This document shows positions 1 through 12,400 of a stretch of 64,000 nt of DNA, piece after piece. The notes beneath the pieces are model-generated. The model saw nothing but the letters and a program-made list of their open reading frames with translations. It did not search any database and was not told the DNA's origin. A program made the position numbers and the translations under genes. The first letter of the stretch is position 1. The number at the start of each line of letters is the position of its first letter. The stretch spans positions 3,491,127-3,555,126 of the forward strand of contig NC_031478.1 in NCBI RefSeq assembly GCF_000006565.2, written 5' to 3'. Source of the DNA: Toxoplasma gondii ME49. Its lineage: Eukaryota; Apicomplexa; Conoidasida; Eucoccidiorida; Sarcocystidae.

Positions 1-3000
1 CTCGAATATGCATGGGTCTGTAAGCGTTTGTGTAGCATGGGAAACGAAACGTGAGATCTCTGTTTCGCGTGGAGACCGTACTTGCATAAGCCGAGGGAGG
101 GCGATATTTCCAGCGCACAAGAGGACAGTGAGAGGACTTTCGAGAGGGAGGGAGACCCGTCGCCACGTTTTGCTTCCTCCACACGTCTGGCAGAGGTTGT
201 CTGCAAATTCATCCTTCTTCTGCGCCTTCTTGCGCGCGGCGGAACCCTCTCCGCAATTTGGATTCTTCACCAGGAGGCCCAGTGTCTCCAGTTTTTTCTC
301 TGCTGTCCGACCTTGTTTCCGCCCACGATACACGCGTCGCCGCCGCCTTCTTGGAGCTGCCCCGCCGTGGAGACATCCGTCTTGCGACTCCTCTTCGTTT
401 CTCTCTGTGTTTCCGTCTTCGTGTCTTTCTCTGTTTCTCTCTGCGTTCCTCTCTCCGTTTCGCTCCTCGCCTTCCGGGGCTTGGCCTCTTCTTCCACGCG
501 CTCGTCCTCCCATACTCTTGCTGCGCCTCCTCCTCGAACAGCGTCGTTCTGCGTATCCTTTCTCGTCTCCGTGGTCTCCCCTGTCTTCTTCCTCATCGTC
601 GTTTCGCCACCGTACGTTTCTGTCGAAACCGTCTGCGGTCGTCGACCTTGGCGCACCTGACCGATGACCTTCTCCGGCTCCAGAGAGGCCTTCTTCTTTG
701 CTTGTCCGGGTCGGAGGAAGGACCAGCCGACAGGCGAAACACCCGCTGGCGTCGGAGACACTTTGGAGACACTCACAGTTTCTGCAGGCGCAGCAAGTGC
801 ACATGCTGCACCCCCGGCCTCCGAAAATCCCGATTCGCCGAATGTCCTCGTCTCCAGACAAAGGCCCCCGACAGTCGTCACTTGTCTCGTCCTCTGTCTC
901 GGAGCCTTCGCGGCTAGCCAACGCGCTGTCCAGGCTCTGCTGCCGACTCGTGCTGCTCGACCTCACACTCGCCGTGCTCGGAGACACCTCAGGGCTCCTC
1001 ATATCTGCCAACAGCCGACATCCACACGGTAGAGATTTACTAGTGTGGCCCCACACATGTGTTCACGTCCTTGCCATGAAAAGCAGACCACTGTCGGCGA
1101 ACAGGAGACAACCAGGAGCTCCATGCATGAGCGATGCCTGAAAGAACCTGAGGCACTGCAGCGAGACGGGCTTGGACAGACGCGTTTCCAGAGGAAAAAT
1201 GGAGACACACAAAACGCAGAGAATATCAAGGACAGAGACGCAAAGTGGAGGCGGCAGGCTGAGAGGCAGAAAATACTGCAAATCTATAAGACTCCACAAA
1301 TATCCACATGCACACACAAATATATCTATCTATATATATATGTATATATATAGATATATAGTTGAAGGCATGCGTATCGGCCGAAACAAGTAGATGGATA
1401 TCCCATCGCATGCAGACGATCATAGATTGACGAGTGCAAATTCCGGAAAGCGGCAATCTCACCGGTTCTGGCGTGTCTGCGTCTCCGACCTTCTCGTCCG
1501 CCCTCATGGCAACCGAAACTCCTTTCTCTTTCGTGATGCAGCCCACTGGAGCTTCTGCGGTGGCCGCTTCGACCCTCTGTCGGTACTTCTAGGCGTCTCG
1601 AGGTCGTGGAGTCTGCAGGCAAAAACGGTTGAAAAAAGCCACGCCCACGTCCAAACGGCACCCATTTATCTCAGGTTGTTTCCCTTTCTTTGTTCCTCTC
1701 AACGCCTCACGTTCTGCTGTGAAGGTCTGCACGATGTGCGACTCCGAAAAGGACGGGGTGGCCTGATGGTAAGACCCTGAGGACCTTTCCGTCCCTAGAA
1801 TCATAAACAGAATCTCATCTGCTTTGAGTGGCTCGACATATCTTGTATTGTCTTCGATCTCACGGTGTGTAGCAAGTCAACACTCGAAAGTATCCAGTGC
1901 AGAGTTGGGACGTCATGTAGCTTGATCGTCTGTGTTGTTATGCTAATCAAACACGTTTCACCGTTCACAGCAGATATGTCCTCAGGTGAACTTGCTCCAC
2001 ACCATAGAAGCGAAGAAAATCTAGGATGTCATATGCTGCTCCGTCCACCCTGGTTTACATCTTGAAGGCTTTTTTTTACCGAATCGAGGATCTGTTGTTA
2101 GCATGGTTTCGAGAACACTCAAAGGCCGCTTTTGCGTTGAGCGAAGTACCACATCCAGATATCTCAGTACAAACCAGCCGAATCGATTTCTCTCACTTTC
2201 TCTTCTACGATCTCTTTCAGGCAACGAGGCTTCGTGGCTCCCCAGCGAGAGCCGCTGAGTCTGCTGCCGGTGACTGCGCGTGTGCCGTCGTCGGCTCTGC
2301 CGCTCGCCGTCGTTCCACTCCCCTGCATGCGCAGCAAAGCGGAAAACACGCGAGAGGAAACATCCAGTGACATCCCTCACGTCTGCGCCAAGATGTATCT
2401 ATATATCTATCTTTATTTACCTACGCCTGTCTAAATCTATGTACAGAGAATCACCAGAAAGATGTGCGCGACTGCATACGCCTCCACAGAGTTTGACAAG
2501 CGATCTAGCGCATGTCGAGAGAACGATTCCGGAACACAAACACATCCACATCTATTCTGTAAATCTGCACAAATGTAAAACGGGACGAGAGCAAGATGGG
2601 GCGACACACGAACGTCCATAGCAGGTGGAGACCTCGAAGAATCCCCCCCATTTTTCTCGACAGATCGACATCGCCAAACCAGTCTCCTGTAGTAGGCTCT
2701 CGACTCGGGCTGAGCCTCTATCTCTTCGAGATTCGTCGCATGCGCCCAAGCCTCCCTCTGTCTCCCCAACCGCTCTGACGGGGTCTCTCTCACCTCCCTG
2801 CTCGCTTGTGCTTCTCGCGGCGCTGCTTCCCACCGCCCCTGCTCTGGAGCCCAAGAGAGCCGCAGGCGCCGAACTAGCCAGAAACGAACACGGCGGTGCC
2901 AGCAAGCCCTCTCCTGTCGGATTCGTTGACGGCCGAGAGCCTCCTACAGAGGCGTCCACAAGCAAAAGACGATGTCACTTGCACGGAGTTCCCATGGTGC

Positions 3001-5507
3001 GTGTAACAGTAAAACGCATTAACCACCTTGAAGGACGGAGCGTGGGCAGCGTGGCCCCATATGAGCAAGTCTTTATATATATATTTATATATCTACTTTT
3101 GTTCTATACCTACATATCACTCTCCGTTTGCATCCGCGTACCGCTGTACTCGCCTATCAAATCGACTCGTGTCTGAGCTGTTACTTTCCTGCACGCTGCA
3201 GCCTGTTCATAGCCCCTCAGTCTGCCTTTTGTAACCATCGAGGCCTCTTTTAACCGTTCTCTTTGTCTGTCGTAGTAACTCTGCCTCTCGCGTTGCTTCC
3301 CTCCTTTAGCCCTCTATTCATCGTTTTCTCATCTCCGTGTGTCACCAGCTCCTGAGCGTCCGCAAACCCTTCTTCATAACATCTGCACCTCGTCGTCTTT
3401 CAGTGCTTCGCCCAGGGATGATGGCTTTCTTGCCAGGCCCCTCATCACTGTTTCTTTATTCTCCTGCACACCCCGCAAAATTCGCTATTCTAGGTTTCTG
3501 CATCACGCCCTTTCTGAGCACCACTTCGCTTCGTGACTCCTTTCTTCCTCACCTTGCTGATGCGACTCGTGCTGTAGGCCAAAAAAGACCCCTGAGCCGC
3601 CAGCCCCTACCCCCTGCCCCTGACTGTCTCCGCCAAGAGGCACGTGTCTCCATCGCGTCGCACCGCCCACCGCCCCGCCAGCTCGAGAGGTGCTCACAGT
3701 CCCTGCGGGCAAAGGTGGCGGCGGCGGAGGGGGCGGTGGAGGCGGCGGTGGCGGAGGAGGCGGTGGAGGCGTCGCCCCAGTCCCTCCGACTGCGCCCGTG
3801 GAGCCCGAGGGGCCCGCCGGCTGCGCGGAACTCGTTGGCGTCGGAATGGGAGACGAAGAAAACGACGCAGCTTGCGTGAGCCCGCCGCCACCAGGAGATG
3901 TAGGGTGCGGCGAGGTTGTCTGGGACGAGAAGCCCCCGCCTGCGCCGCTTGCAGCCGGGCCTGTTGGCCCCGCAGTCCCAAACGGGTCCAGGAAGCTGCC
4001 CCCGAGGCCCGCGGGGAGGGGCGGAGGCGGGGGTGGGACGAATGACGAGACAGCTATGTGACCGGAGCGCGAGGAAAGCCCCGATGCCAGAAGCACGGGC
4101 GCACCGAGTGGATGGTTGCCCGAGGCCGAGGAGACACTTCTCCCGGAGCCTGAAGCCGGAAGGAGACAGAAGGGAGTTTCTCCTGAAATCGACGCCGCGC
4201 CGCTTTCCTCGATACCACTACTCCCCTCAATACCGCCCCTGCCCGTCGCAGACCCCGCGGAAGATGAAGCTGCGAGTCCAGACGCGTCCTGAGAGCTGGC
4301 CTGGGCTGCGGAAGCCGCTGCAACAAGGTCAGAGCCGCTGGAGGCCCCTACACGCCCCCTGTCGCCCCCGACCGCCGTAGAAGTCCCGCGTGTGGAGACA
4401 GGTTCGTCTGCCGAGGCCTGCTCTGAGGCGGTGCCCGATGATGTGTCTGCAGGCGCGAGAAGTGGAGGCGGCGGAGGGACAGAGGACGGGAGGGAGGAGG
4501 AGAAAGCCGAGAGAGAAGGATTTCCTTGGGAAGCGTAAGGCCCTCCTGGAGCCTCTGACCCTGGTACGCTGGTGTCGGGCTCGCTTGCCGCAGCCACTGA
4601 ATGGGACACTGCCGCTTCAATCGTCTGCGCCATTTCAAGCGCACTGCCTAACGCCATGGAGCTGAATAGAAAAGACGCAAGAGAAGAGACAGGAAACACG
4701 TCAGGAAAAAGAGAAAAAACCCGGTTCCAGGTTGAGGGTAGACTTCGAGCAGACATACGGAGACTCTCAAATAAGGAATGAGGAGTCGAAGCTACAGGAG
4801 ATTCAGGTCCAAATTCCAGGTGTTCGAGTCCCCTCGGAGTCTCTCGGGAACCAACGACTGCATTGACACGCACCGAAAGAAAACGCGTGCATATGTGCGA
4901 ACAGCAAAGCTCCAAATGGAATGCAGAAGTGAGCGCGTCTCTGTTCAATGAGTGGGGTTTTACGCTCGACGTGTCTTGGCAGATGCACAGTCCCGTCAGT
5001 AAGCAACCAAGACAAACTGTGGAGATGTTCAAAGTTGAACCTACGTTCTCCCGGAGCCACCGCGCCACCTGGCACCTCCATCGTCGCCTCCCTCCCCGAC
5101 AAGTCCCTGCCTGCCTGTCTCCGCCGCTGCCGTTGGAGGCTGGTCTGTCCCGCGAGTCCCCGTCGCCCGTCGATCTCTCATTAGCATCATGACAAGGCCC
5201 GCTACAGAGGTCGGAGTTTCTCCTCGTCCCCTTCGCGTCTCCTCATCGCCTCCAGCGGAGGGATTGTCACACTGGTCAGCTGAGTCGCTTGAACGGTCTC
5301 CTGTCCCCGAGCCTGCGGGCGCGGATCCCGCGTCTCCTTCTCTTTCGGGTCCTCTCTGGTGTCGGCTAGCTCGCTGCTGGCCGCCAGCCCGACTGTTCTG
5401 CACCTGTTCCTCTCTTCTTCTCTCTTCACCCCTTACAGAGAGGAAGCCGCTCCTGTCTCCTTGTCGTCGACCACTGCGCCCATACGGAGACGAATGCCAC
5501 CGCGAGC
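1..5507 (-). CDS. Proline-rich low-complexity protein, multi-exon, partial (runs off left edge)
   Basis: No family recognised. A consistent spliced model can be read: exons 5507-5045, 4661-3553, 2943-2794, 2322-2197 and 1004 leftwards. Each internal junction has a GTAGGT, GTGAGG or GTGAGA donor, and the coding phase agrees at all four joins (2, then 1, 1, 1). The second exon opens after a strong pyrimidine tract with residues SMALGSALEMAQTIEAAV, then becomes Ser/Gly/Pro-rich and carries a run of 19 prolines (about 3722-3775) plus two shorter ones. The later exons are Arg/Ser/Glu-rich and the last is acidic (SETEDETSDD) and then Cys-rich near 760-830. The start is not located: exon 5507-5045 is itself spliced on its 5' side in phase 1, although the ATG at 4657 could also serve. 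The last exon has two overlapping open frames, so its internal structure is uncertain. It lies on the same strand as, and downstream of, the RMND5-like gene. Confidence 0.5.
1319..1361. repeat. (TA)n/(TATC)n microsatellite
   Basis: TATC units followed by interrupted TA repeats, in the intron between the exons at 2322-2197 and 1004 of the proline-rich gene. Confidence 0.85.
3722..3775. repeat. GC-rich (GGC/GGA)n tract coding for polyproline
   Basis: Imperfect GGC/GGA/GGG triplets on the + strand. On the - strand they read as CCN codons giving about 19 consecutive prolines in the proline-rich protein; the antisense reading is polyglycine and is treated as a shadow. Confidence 0.85.
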
Positions 5508-6461
5508 CTGCGGAGAGCGCGGAGCCAAACAAAGGAAACAAAGCGCACGAACAGAGAGTCGAGAAAAGGCAGCGAGGAAGAACGTACAGACGTCACAGCT
5601 GGGGGTTTTCCGCTGGTGGATCTCGACAAGACAGTGCGGGCGACCGAAAAAGATCAAAAGTCCCAGTGAAGAGAAAATCACATTTTTGCCGTGTCTACAG
5701 ACCCGACAGCGCAAGGCTTCACTTGCAAACCAACGAGGACCGTCACTGAAGCGAGCTCCGCAGAGCCCGTCCCCGTTGTAGAGAAAAGCCGAAGGCAGCG
5801 GCAGCATGATGAAGTGCATGGGGCTGGCGGGATGAGCAAGGAAACAACAACCAGGGAATCAAGTACAAAGTTGCATCTACACATGAATGTGTTACAAGAA
5901 TACAAACATAAACAGAAGCTTGGGTTTACATTTTCCTGCAGATCAACATCTGTGTAGTTGCGTCACATACTTCCTAGAAACGGAGCAGACGCGTGGCGAT
6001 CAGATGCCCGACGACTCAATTCGTGGACGCGATGCTCCTCGCTGGAGGCGAAAACACAAGACAGATCCGAAACAGATTTCCGAACTCCAGGTCGAAAGAC
6101 TGCAGCACTCTTGTCATGCGAACATGTAATGCCTACGTATATACGGGAGCACCATTAAAATGTGCACGCACAACATGTCTACGCAAATATACAGACACCG
6201 CTGAAACGCACAAGGGCGGAAACCCACGTATCCAAATACTGCAGATACGCGTAGTCTAACTATATGCACACAGACATACATGTACATACACACACGCTTA
6301 TTAATATATGTATATATATATATATATGTATATATATATGTGCATGCATGCAAACATAATTATCTGGCTTCATGCAGTAGAGGAAAGCCGGGAAGAGCAG
6401 AACCGAGGCGTTAGCGTGCCCATCTGGAGCACTGTAGAATGGGGATGAGGGCAGTCCGTCA
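5508..6461. other. Spacer between the RMND5-like gene and the proline-rich gene
   Basis: It holds a (TA)n tract at 6303-6340, followed directly by a TGCATGCATGCA-type motif near 6341-6352. No conserved protein could be read on either strand. It should contain the 3' end of the RMND5-like transcript and the 5' part of the proline-rich gene, possibly with an unrecognised first exon. Confidence 0.4.
6303..6340. repeat. (TA)n microsatellite
   Basis: Interrupted TA repeat with TG breaks, next to a GCATGCATGC motif. Open frames across it encode only IYIYIY-type peptides. Confidence 0.9.
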
Positions 6462-9400
6462 TTACCTTCCTCTGCGTATAGAAGCTGCGCTCGCAGCCCT
6501 GTCTTCCGTGGGAGCGAGGGGGGCGTTTTCTTCTGGGTCGCCGAGTTCATCCTCTCCATCCAGCGCACGCATCACTTCTTCCAAATCGTCTTCTACTTCG
6601 TCGTCGTCTTCGTCGCTGTCGTCTTCTTCTTCGCCAGCGACGCCCGCCTCCTCTTCGCGCCACCCTCTGAGGGCCTCAGCCGTCGGCAACGCTTGCCAGC
6701 GTCCAGCAGAGAGAAAGGCGATCCGCGCCAAAGACAGATATCTCGCCTCCACACTCCCTCCTGCGCCCCTTCCGGCTCCAAGGCCACGGACGGCCATGGC
6801 GGCCAACCGGCGCGCCGCGGCTCCGGTCGCGCCTGCAGGTGTCCCCGCGCTTCCTGCGCCCAAGCTGCGCCCGAGCACGCCTCGCATTTGCGCCTGCAGC
6901 AGCAGCGCTCGTGCCTCCAGGGCGAGGGGATTGATGGGTCCTCTGTCGCCCCCGAATCGGCCATGGGCGCTCCGGGCACTCTGTCGCCCTGGGCGGTCGC
7001 GGCGGCCCCACCGGCCACTAGACGCCTCCATGGTGGGGTTCTCAGGCAGGCCTTCAGCGGGCGGCGCCGTCGAGGCGAGGTGACTCAGACTGGTGGTTCT
7101 GCGTCTCCTTCTGCGCCGGCGACTTCCACGTCGTCCGCCCGCTGCCTCGGCCTCGCGGCCCGAGATGAAAACGCCGCTCGTCTCCGTGCTGCTTCGACTG
7201 CTGCTCCGAAGAACTGTTGAGTGGAAGCTAGCGTCGCTGCGGTGCACGCGACTCGCCGTCTCGTCGCTGTCTGAGGGCCCAGCGCCCCAGCGCTTCCCCG
7301 GGGCCTTCCCCTGGAAGAGCCCAAGGAGCCCGCGACGCCGGCTCCGCGAGATCGTGCACGGGCGCCAGCGAAGACCGAAGACTGGCGGGCCCTCGAGGGC
7401 CTCGTTCAGCCACAGCGACTCGAGGATCTGTCGACGCCGCCTCCGCTTGAGCCGCTGGACGTCGAGAAAGAGGTCCTCCGCTTCTCGTAATTCTTCGACT
7501 TCCTCCGAATCAGCCCCCGCGCCAGAATCCCCCCGAGTGTCGGAGCCGTCTGAAGGCGGGAGATTTTTATTGCCCAGGTCTCCGGTCGTGGCACGCTTTC
7601 GTCCAAAGGGGCTCGCGTCTTCTTGCGTCGCTTGCCGCCTGCCCGCGGCTGGCGAAGAAGCTGAGGCTAGTGAATCACCAAGAGAAGACTCCTGCGGTCC
7701 AGAGTCCGCTGGAGGTTTCTCCGTCAGTGGACGCCGTCCGGAACAGACTTCCGCGGGCCCGTGTCCGTCTCTGTCTACTCGACCCCACAGACTGGAGAGA
7801 GACTCCCACAGGCTCTGGCTGGACTCGCCAGGTCTCGCCCCTGCGCACCTTCGAGTCCGTCCAATAACAGCCCAACGCCCCCCAGCGGACGGGGCCCTTC
7901 GCCCCAGGGCGTGAATGCGGAGGATCCACCCAGGTTGAAGATCGCTGATAGGCGGGAGGCGTCTCAACACCGTACGGCTGCACACGGCTGCCAGAGCTGC
8001 CTGTCGGCCCACGACTCCTGCAGACCCTGAGCTCTGGCTGCTGCTGTTGCTGCTCAGACTTCCTCTTCGGTTGTGGCGAGGTGAAGCCGTGGAACCAATC
8101 CAAGGTCCGCCCAGAGGCAATAGAGGAGCCGCGGCAGAGTCTCCCAGAGCCACAAGCTGTTGCCCCACACAGAGCCCGCCCCTCCCGCAGCTGTCCCTAA
8201 ATCGCCCGCCGGAAATTCCGGCGCACCTCGTGAAGCGTTGGCCGCGAAGGCTGCATGCGCCCAAAGGCGCGAGAACGATGGGGGCCTCTACGTCGTCTTC
8301 CTCTTGGGCGAAGAGGTCTGCAAATCCATCTGACGATCTTGCGAATGGGTCTCGTCTCGCTTTTCGCTGAAAAGACGCAAAATACTGAAGCGAGCGGACA
8401 TTCGGTGGAGACAGCGGGACCTCTGACAGCAAGGGCTCCTCTTCGCCACACTCCACAGCTCGAGCCGCCACTCCCGCCATCGCCGCCGCGACGCAGGAGC
8501 CCGAGTCGAGCGCCGCGATCGCGGTCGCGTCGACGAGCGCGGCGTGCCTCTCTGTCTCCGCGACCGGGCTGAGGCACCGCCCTACACAGGAGATCGTCGG
8601 AGCGAGCCGAGGAGGCTCAGGCGGGAGGAGCTGGAGGAACTCGACTGGAATCCCCGCACGCGCCGCCGTTGCCACAGCTTCTGCCTGTCGAAACTCCCTT
8701 TCTTCGGGGCGGTAGAAAGTCGTAATTCTCGTCCTGCGCTCCACCTCGGCGCCGCCCCGAGTCCCCGCTTCTTGGGCTCGACCCACATTTGTCTCTGCTG
8801 CACTCGGCGCAGTCTCGCCTCTCGCTCCGGCTTCGGTTTCGCCTCTTTCGCCGTCGTACACAAGCGCGGAGCCGCCCGCAGTCTCTCTTGATAGACCACG
8901 ATCCTCTCCTGCACCCCGCACATGCGGCTCCGCCGGCTCAGCAGCCCGCAGCTCCTCGGCCTGTCTCCGCCCAGAGATCACATCCCACAGCTCCTGAAGC
9001 GGCCCCCGGCGGGAGAGCGCGGGACCTCTGTTTCCCTGGCCACTCGTACCGCCTTCGCGCTCCGGACCTGGAATACCAGCCGAGCCCGACGGCTGACCGA
9101 CGGCGCGCGTCGACGCCGGAGGTAGGGCAAGCGCAGGCATGGGTCCACCTGGCGAGACATATGCCTCCAACGCTCCAGACACAGGCCTTCCGTCTTCAGG
9201 AGAGTGGAACTGTCCTCCCGGCCCTAGGCCGTGGTTGAGGCCCTCAGAGAGGGGCTCGTCCTCTGGAGTTCCAGGGGCAGGAGGCTGTCTACACACAGGA
9301 AGGAGGAGACCGATTTCGCAGAAGGCCCGCCGAAACAGATTCAACACGCGCGCCCACTCTGTCTCGGACACCAGGTCTTTGTACGGGGTGCCCTCTGCGG

Positions 9401-12400
9401 CGACGAGCGCTTCGTCTCGTGGTGGTTTCTTCATCCCCATCGCCTTGGCTTCTCCTCTCTCCAGGGCATCCGCGATGTCTCCGTTCGGGTCCTCAGCGGT
9501 GTGGGAAGACAGAGAAGACGAGACGCATGCACCGCAGGCATTTTCGCCTGTGGAAAAGAACGAACCTCGCACCGCCTCCCGCTCCCCGTTTTGTCTCTGC
9601 GGATCCGCGAGATCAAACGAAGAAATGCCGCGGCTCCTGCTGCTGTCCGCCGCCGGTCTCAGAGCTCCGGCGTCTGGGTCAAGGGCCCCTGCCTGTTCGA
9701 GGTCTTCAGCGAAAGCACCTGCAGGCGGAGAGACATGCACGCCGGGGCGGCACCCAGGTCTCTCCGCTCGCTCTCTCGGACTTTGAGCGGCGGGTGGCGC
9801 TTCGTGTTGAAGGGGAGAAGAAGAGTGAGACGACGCAAGGGGCTCCTTTTGTTCAGTTTCGCGACTTGTTGATCTTCGGCCAAAAAATGCCACGCAGCCC
9901 ATCAGGCGACACACATCGGCTTTGTGGTACCGCCACAGCGGAGCAAGGTGGCTGCGCGAGTAGAGCAACGCCTCTTCGACCGTCGACGCCGGAGCCGACA
10001 GCAGAGACAGGAACTGGAACAGAGAGATGCAGCGGACCACGCAAAAACCAGGTACGTGGATACGTCAAGTGCATTCGTCAAAGCAGAAGGAAGAAAATAG
10101 AGAAGAGAAATGCGTGGAGACTACGGCGTTGTGACACAAGCGCCACTCAGACACACCGCAGAAGTACCGCGATCAGATATGTGGACGCGAAACACCTGTG
10201 AAACACAGAACTGCATGCAGTGAGGGTCTGTGCGGAAAGGGAACTCAAAATAATCCTATCTCTCTCTATTGGATGTACCAACAGAGAGAAATACGCTCAC
10301 TTAGCAATGGTATTTGTATTTGTGGACGATATCTGCATCTGTGTATCAGTAGCCTGAGCCGCACACTGGGTTTACCACCAGAATTAACGGAGCACGCGAT
10401 GTATACGACACCCTCACGTGTGGCACGAGGCGCAGGCACCTCCGGGTCTTTCTCCAGTTTGATGGGCGTCACCAGTCGCTATCGATAGCCCACGTTCACC
10501 CAGAAAACGAATCCCAACTCAGCATATATATATATATATATATATGCATCCCTGCACGGATGTACACATACTCTTACATAAATATATATATATATATATA
10601 TATATATGGCTACAACCAGGAAGAAGAGAAACATCCCACAACAAGCGGTACCTTCAATTTATGAAGCTCGAAATGGAGCGTGGCCAGCCTGCGTCTGTGA
10701 CGCCGCTTCTGTCTTGCGAGCCAATGAAGAGCCAAATCAATGCCATTCTTTCGAGATCCCACGCCTAGACGAGCACGGAGTGTCTCTTCGTTCCCCTCGC
10801 ACTTCAGTCTCCACTGAAGCAGCTGGTCGTCCCGCGTCCGCTCCAGGCGGCGGAGAATCTGCATCGTAAAAACAACAACGACGGAGGACGAAGAAACATG
10901 TGGGATAGACCGTGATCTACAAAAACAAGATCTTCTACTTAAGAAAATAACATCGTCCCAGCAACCTCAGAGATTGGTACTTTCCGAGGAAATTGTGAAG
11001 TTATATATATATATATATATATACATATATACATGCATTAATGTATATATACATGTATATGAAAACAATCCGTGCAATCTATAAGAAGTTCCTTTGGACA
11101 GTGAAACATTTTCGTCTGTTCTCAACGCCTTGCCTATCGTCTCCCCTCAGCACTGCTCTGCCTCCGTTATTGTCTACTCACTGGTCGACCCTCCTCCAGT
11201 CCACCTCTCGACTGATTGATCTCTGAATCCGTGTCTCTCTTTTCTCGTCTGTCGTCTCCGCAACATCGTTCACCATTGCTCCGTTTCTCTCTATCTCTCT
11301 CTTTCCCTTTTCTCCTGCCTCGCGTGTACCTCCTTGCTGTGCTTCCTCGTGAACCACCCTGTGTATCTTTCCGCACCTCGTGGAGCTGAACATAAGCAGC
11401 CTCGACTTCTCCAGGAAGCAGCTGAAGCCTTCCAGACTTCCCAGTTGACCGGCGTGGACCCCACCACCCTTCAGAGGGTGCCCCGGCGCTGATGGCCGCT
11501 TCTTGGGGTTCCCCAACTTTATTCGTGTCCCGGCGCTCAGCCGCGTCCTCGCCACGCAGCTCCGTCGCTCCCTGCTCGCCCTCCCCTGGCCTGCGAGAGT
11601 CCCCCAGGCCTTTCGGTCGCGCCGGTCTATCTCGTGAGTCCGGAGCGCCTAGGGTGTCGGCGTCGCGGAGCGACGAAACCGAAGAAGATACTCCAGAGCA
11701 ACGCACGCAAGAGGTGGTGGAGCTACGTTCGGGCCGACAGGAGAGTTCAACGGGTCCTTCACTCGGAGACAGACGGGTCTCCCCCGAGATCGGTGGTACG
11801 TCAGGAGGAAGCGAATTAGGCCCACAGAAGGACGCATTTCCCGTCTCGCTGTCGGCTTCCGTTTCGTTCTCGTTTCGCACTGTCTGTTCCCCAGGGGCAG
11901 TCGACTCCGGGCCGAGAGGGCCAAGTGCAACCGAGGTGAAAGGGCTGAGAACGTTGGGGTACGCGTACGTGAGATCGCCATTCGGCGAGGCTTTCTCGTT
12001 TTCGCTTCGGCTTTTCGGCTCCTCACCAGGCCCGAGGCGCCCACTAAGACGACCTTGATCTCCCCCAGCATTCGAAGTGCTCATGAGCATTCCTTGGTCA
12101 TCGAGATGTCCATCACCCTTCGATTCACAGGAATCCTCCCAGGAGACATGCAGACTTCTCTCGTCTGTCTGGCTAGCGAGACTCGCGAAGCGTGACCACC
12201 CACAACAGTCCGCACATGGACAACGAACCGCCTCAAAGGTTTGCTGCTGCTCGGCGCTGCAGGAAGCAAGGGATGGGGACACACAGAGGCGAAACGCATA
12301 GAGAGAGAATGGCCTACATCAAAGACAGCTGCACGGGATACCTTCTTCTGCTTCAATCCTCAAATGCCTGAATCCAAGAGACACTCACATGTGGTATACT

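Noticed and set aside
3690..4061. Polyglycine + strand protein
   Set aside because: Antisense of the polyproline tract in the - strand gene.
5433..5819. Cys-containing - strand frame (RCRVCRHGKN) considered as a RING exon for the ligase subunit
   Set aside because: No phase-consistent join from the 6466 donor and no NPPM or CGH context.
7093..9786. Several + strand frames of 200-270 codons (Arg/Ser/Pro-rich)
   Set aside because: All are shadows of the 1,184-codon last exon of the RMND5-like gene.
11945..11995. NGDLTYAYPNVL resembling the LPNGYVY motif of the MAEA RING
   Set aside because: It lies before the CTLH domain, in a low-complexity insert; the domain order is wrong and no zinc ligands surround it.
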